Notes under the pieces: generated by a model | The model's database searches: none | What the model was told of the DNA's origin: nothing | Seen by the model: the letters and a program-made list of their open reading frames with translations, nothing else | In this document: piece by piece, positions 5,368 to 5,602 of the stretch | Numbering within the stretch: position 1 is the first letter of the stretch | Layout of the letters: each line of letters starts with the position of its first letter | Translations under genes and position numbers: made by a program | Source of the DNA: an uncultured Opitutales bacterium | GTDB taxonomy: Bacteria > Verrucomicrobiota > Verrucomicrobiia > Opitutales > UBA9783 | DNA: 5,602 nucleotides | Direction of reading: 5' to 3' | Assembly (NCBI GenBank): GCA_934700265.1 | Contig: CAKUXH010000066.1 | Span: 1-5,602, forward strand

Positions 5368-5602
5368 TTAGATTACTTCCTTTGTATGAATTTCTATCTG
5401 TTCTTTTATAATTTCAAACTTATTACGTCTGGCTTCTTTTTCTTTCTCTTCCTGCTTTTTCTCTTCTTGTTGTTTATGTATTGCTTTTTCCATCTCTGGA
5501 GTTAAAAGAGCAGTCTCACCATTATAGCCCGGTATTTCCTGTTCTTCTTTATTCCGGTTCTGATTTCCAAGCAAAGTTGTTTCTTCTTGTCCGCTTCCTA
5601 AT
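5368..5602 (-). CDS. C-terminal end of an upstream protein with ETxLL motifs and charged helical tail (5' end outside window)
   Basis: The last 77 codons are visible, ending in TAA at 5370-5368. A TTG at 5574 could be read as a start, but the frame stays open to the window edge with sensible residues upstream (LGSGQEETT), and I see no ribosome binding site there. I therefore treat this as the tail of a longer gene. Fragment residues 6-12 read EETTLLG and residues 29-34 read ETALLT, two copies of an E-T-x-L-L motif 22 residues apart. Residues 36-75 are dense in Lys and Glu and should form a soluble helix or coiled coil; there is no membrane segment or sorting signal. I do not recognise the family. 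Similar ETT(V/L)L strings occur, as I recall, in linkers of clostridial FHA-domain proteins, and ETT motifs are phosphothreonine sites in actinobacterial GarA/OdhI, so a kinase/FHA link is possible but unproven. It ends 37 bases before the giant gene on the same strand, so it is probably in the same operon. Confidence 0.75.
   Translation of the reverse strand, partial: LGSGQEETTLLGNQNRNKEEQEIPGYNGETALLTPEMEKAIHKQQEEKKQEEKEKEARRNKFEIIKEQIEIHTKEVI

Noticed and set aside
5107..5505. 132-codon open frame on the plus strand with a hydrophobic end
   Set aside because: It is antisense to the signal-peptide region and to the Lys/Glu-rich tail of the upstream gene. The Phe/Leu run is simply the complement of the Lys/Glu codons, so the apparent membrane segment is an artefact.
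5572..5574. TTG as the start of a short 68-residue gene
   Set aside because: The same frame continues upstream to the window edge without a stop, and no Shine-Dalgarno sequence precedes the TTG. A truncated longer gene is the simpler reading.

Overview
The window is almost entirely one protein-coding gene read on the minus strand. It is AT-rich, uses ATA/AGA/AAA-type codons freely, and has a strong AAGGAG ribosome binding site. The N-terminal export signal is followed by many immunoglobulin-like (Ig-like) beta-sandwich domains. Together these suggest a gut-type Clostridia, probably Lachnospiraceae. That placement is inferred from style and composition; no taxonomic marker gene is present.

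Layout in the direction of transcription (right to left): (1) 5602-5368 is the last 77 codons of an upstream gene whose start lies beyond the right edge. It has two ETxLL motifs and a Lys/Glu-rich helical tail. (2) 5367-5331 is a 37-base gap with a clear Shine-Dalgarno sequence and no visible terminator, so the two genes are probably co-transcribed. (3) 5330-1 is one uninterrupted frame of 1776 codons that runs off the left edge. I translated it line by line and found no stop or frameshift.

The large protein has a signal peptide (residues 1-36) and a carboxypeptidase-regulatory-like domain (57-151). Next come two Big_2-like domains flanking a Big_3_5-like domain (153-414), then YDG/MBG-like modules (415-636). 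After about residue 640 there is a long run of Ig-like modules, most closing with a DxAGN motif and a D-x-x-x-P strand. Four of these also carry an E-R-N-F motif. One adjacent pair (1019-1144 and 1145-1284) is a clear tandem duplication, visible at the DNA level with a 420-base offset. The last modules resemble a helix-plus-Ig unit that recurs in giant clostridial surface proteins. The C-terminus, and with it any cell-wall anchor, catalytic or ligand-binding domain, is outside the window.

The two genes may form a unit in which a cytoplasmic or membrane protein is encoded just before a secreted giant surface protein. I see no RNA gene, CRISPR array, mobile element, riboswitch or terminator. 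The remaining open frames on both strands are shadows of the large gene. I see no convincing new multi-gene system. The points most worth following are the E-R-N-F repeat family, the recent internal duplication and the ETxLL motifs of the upstream gene.
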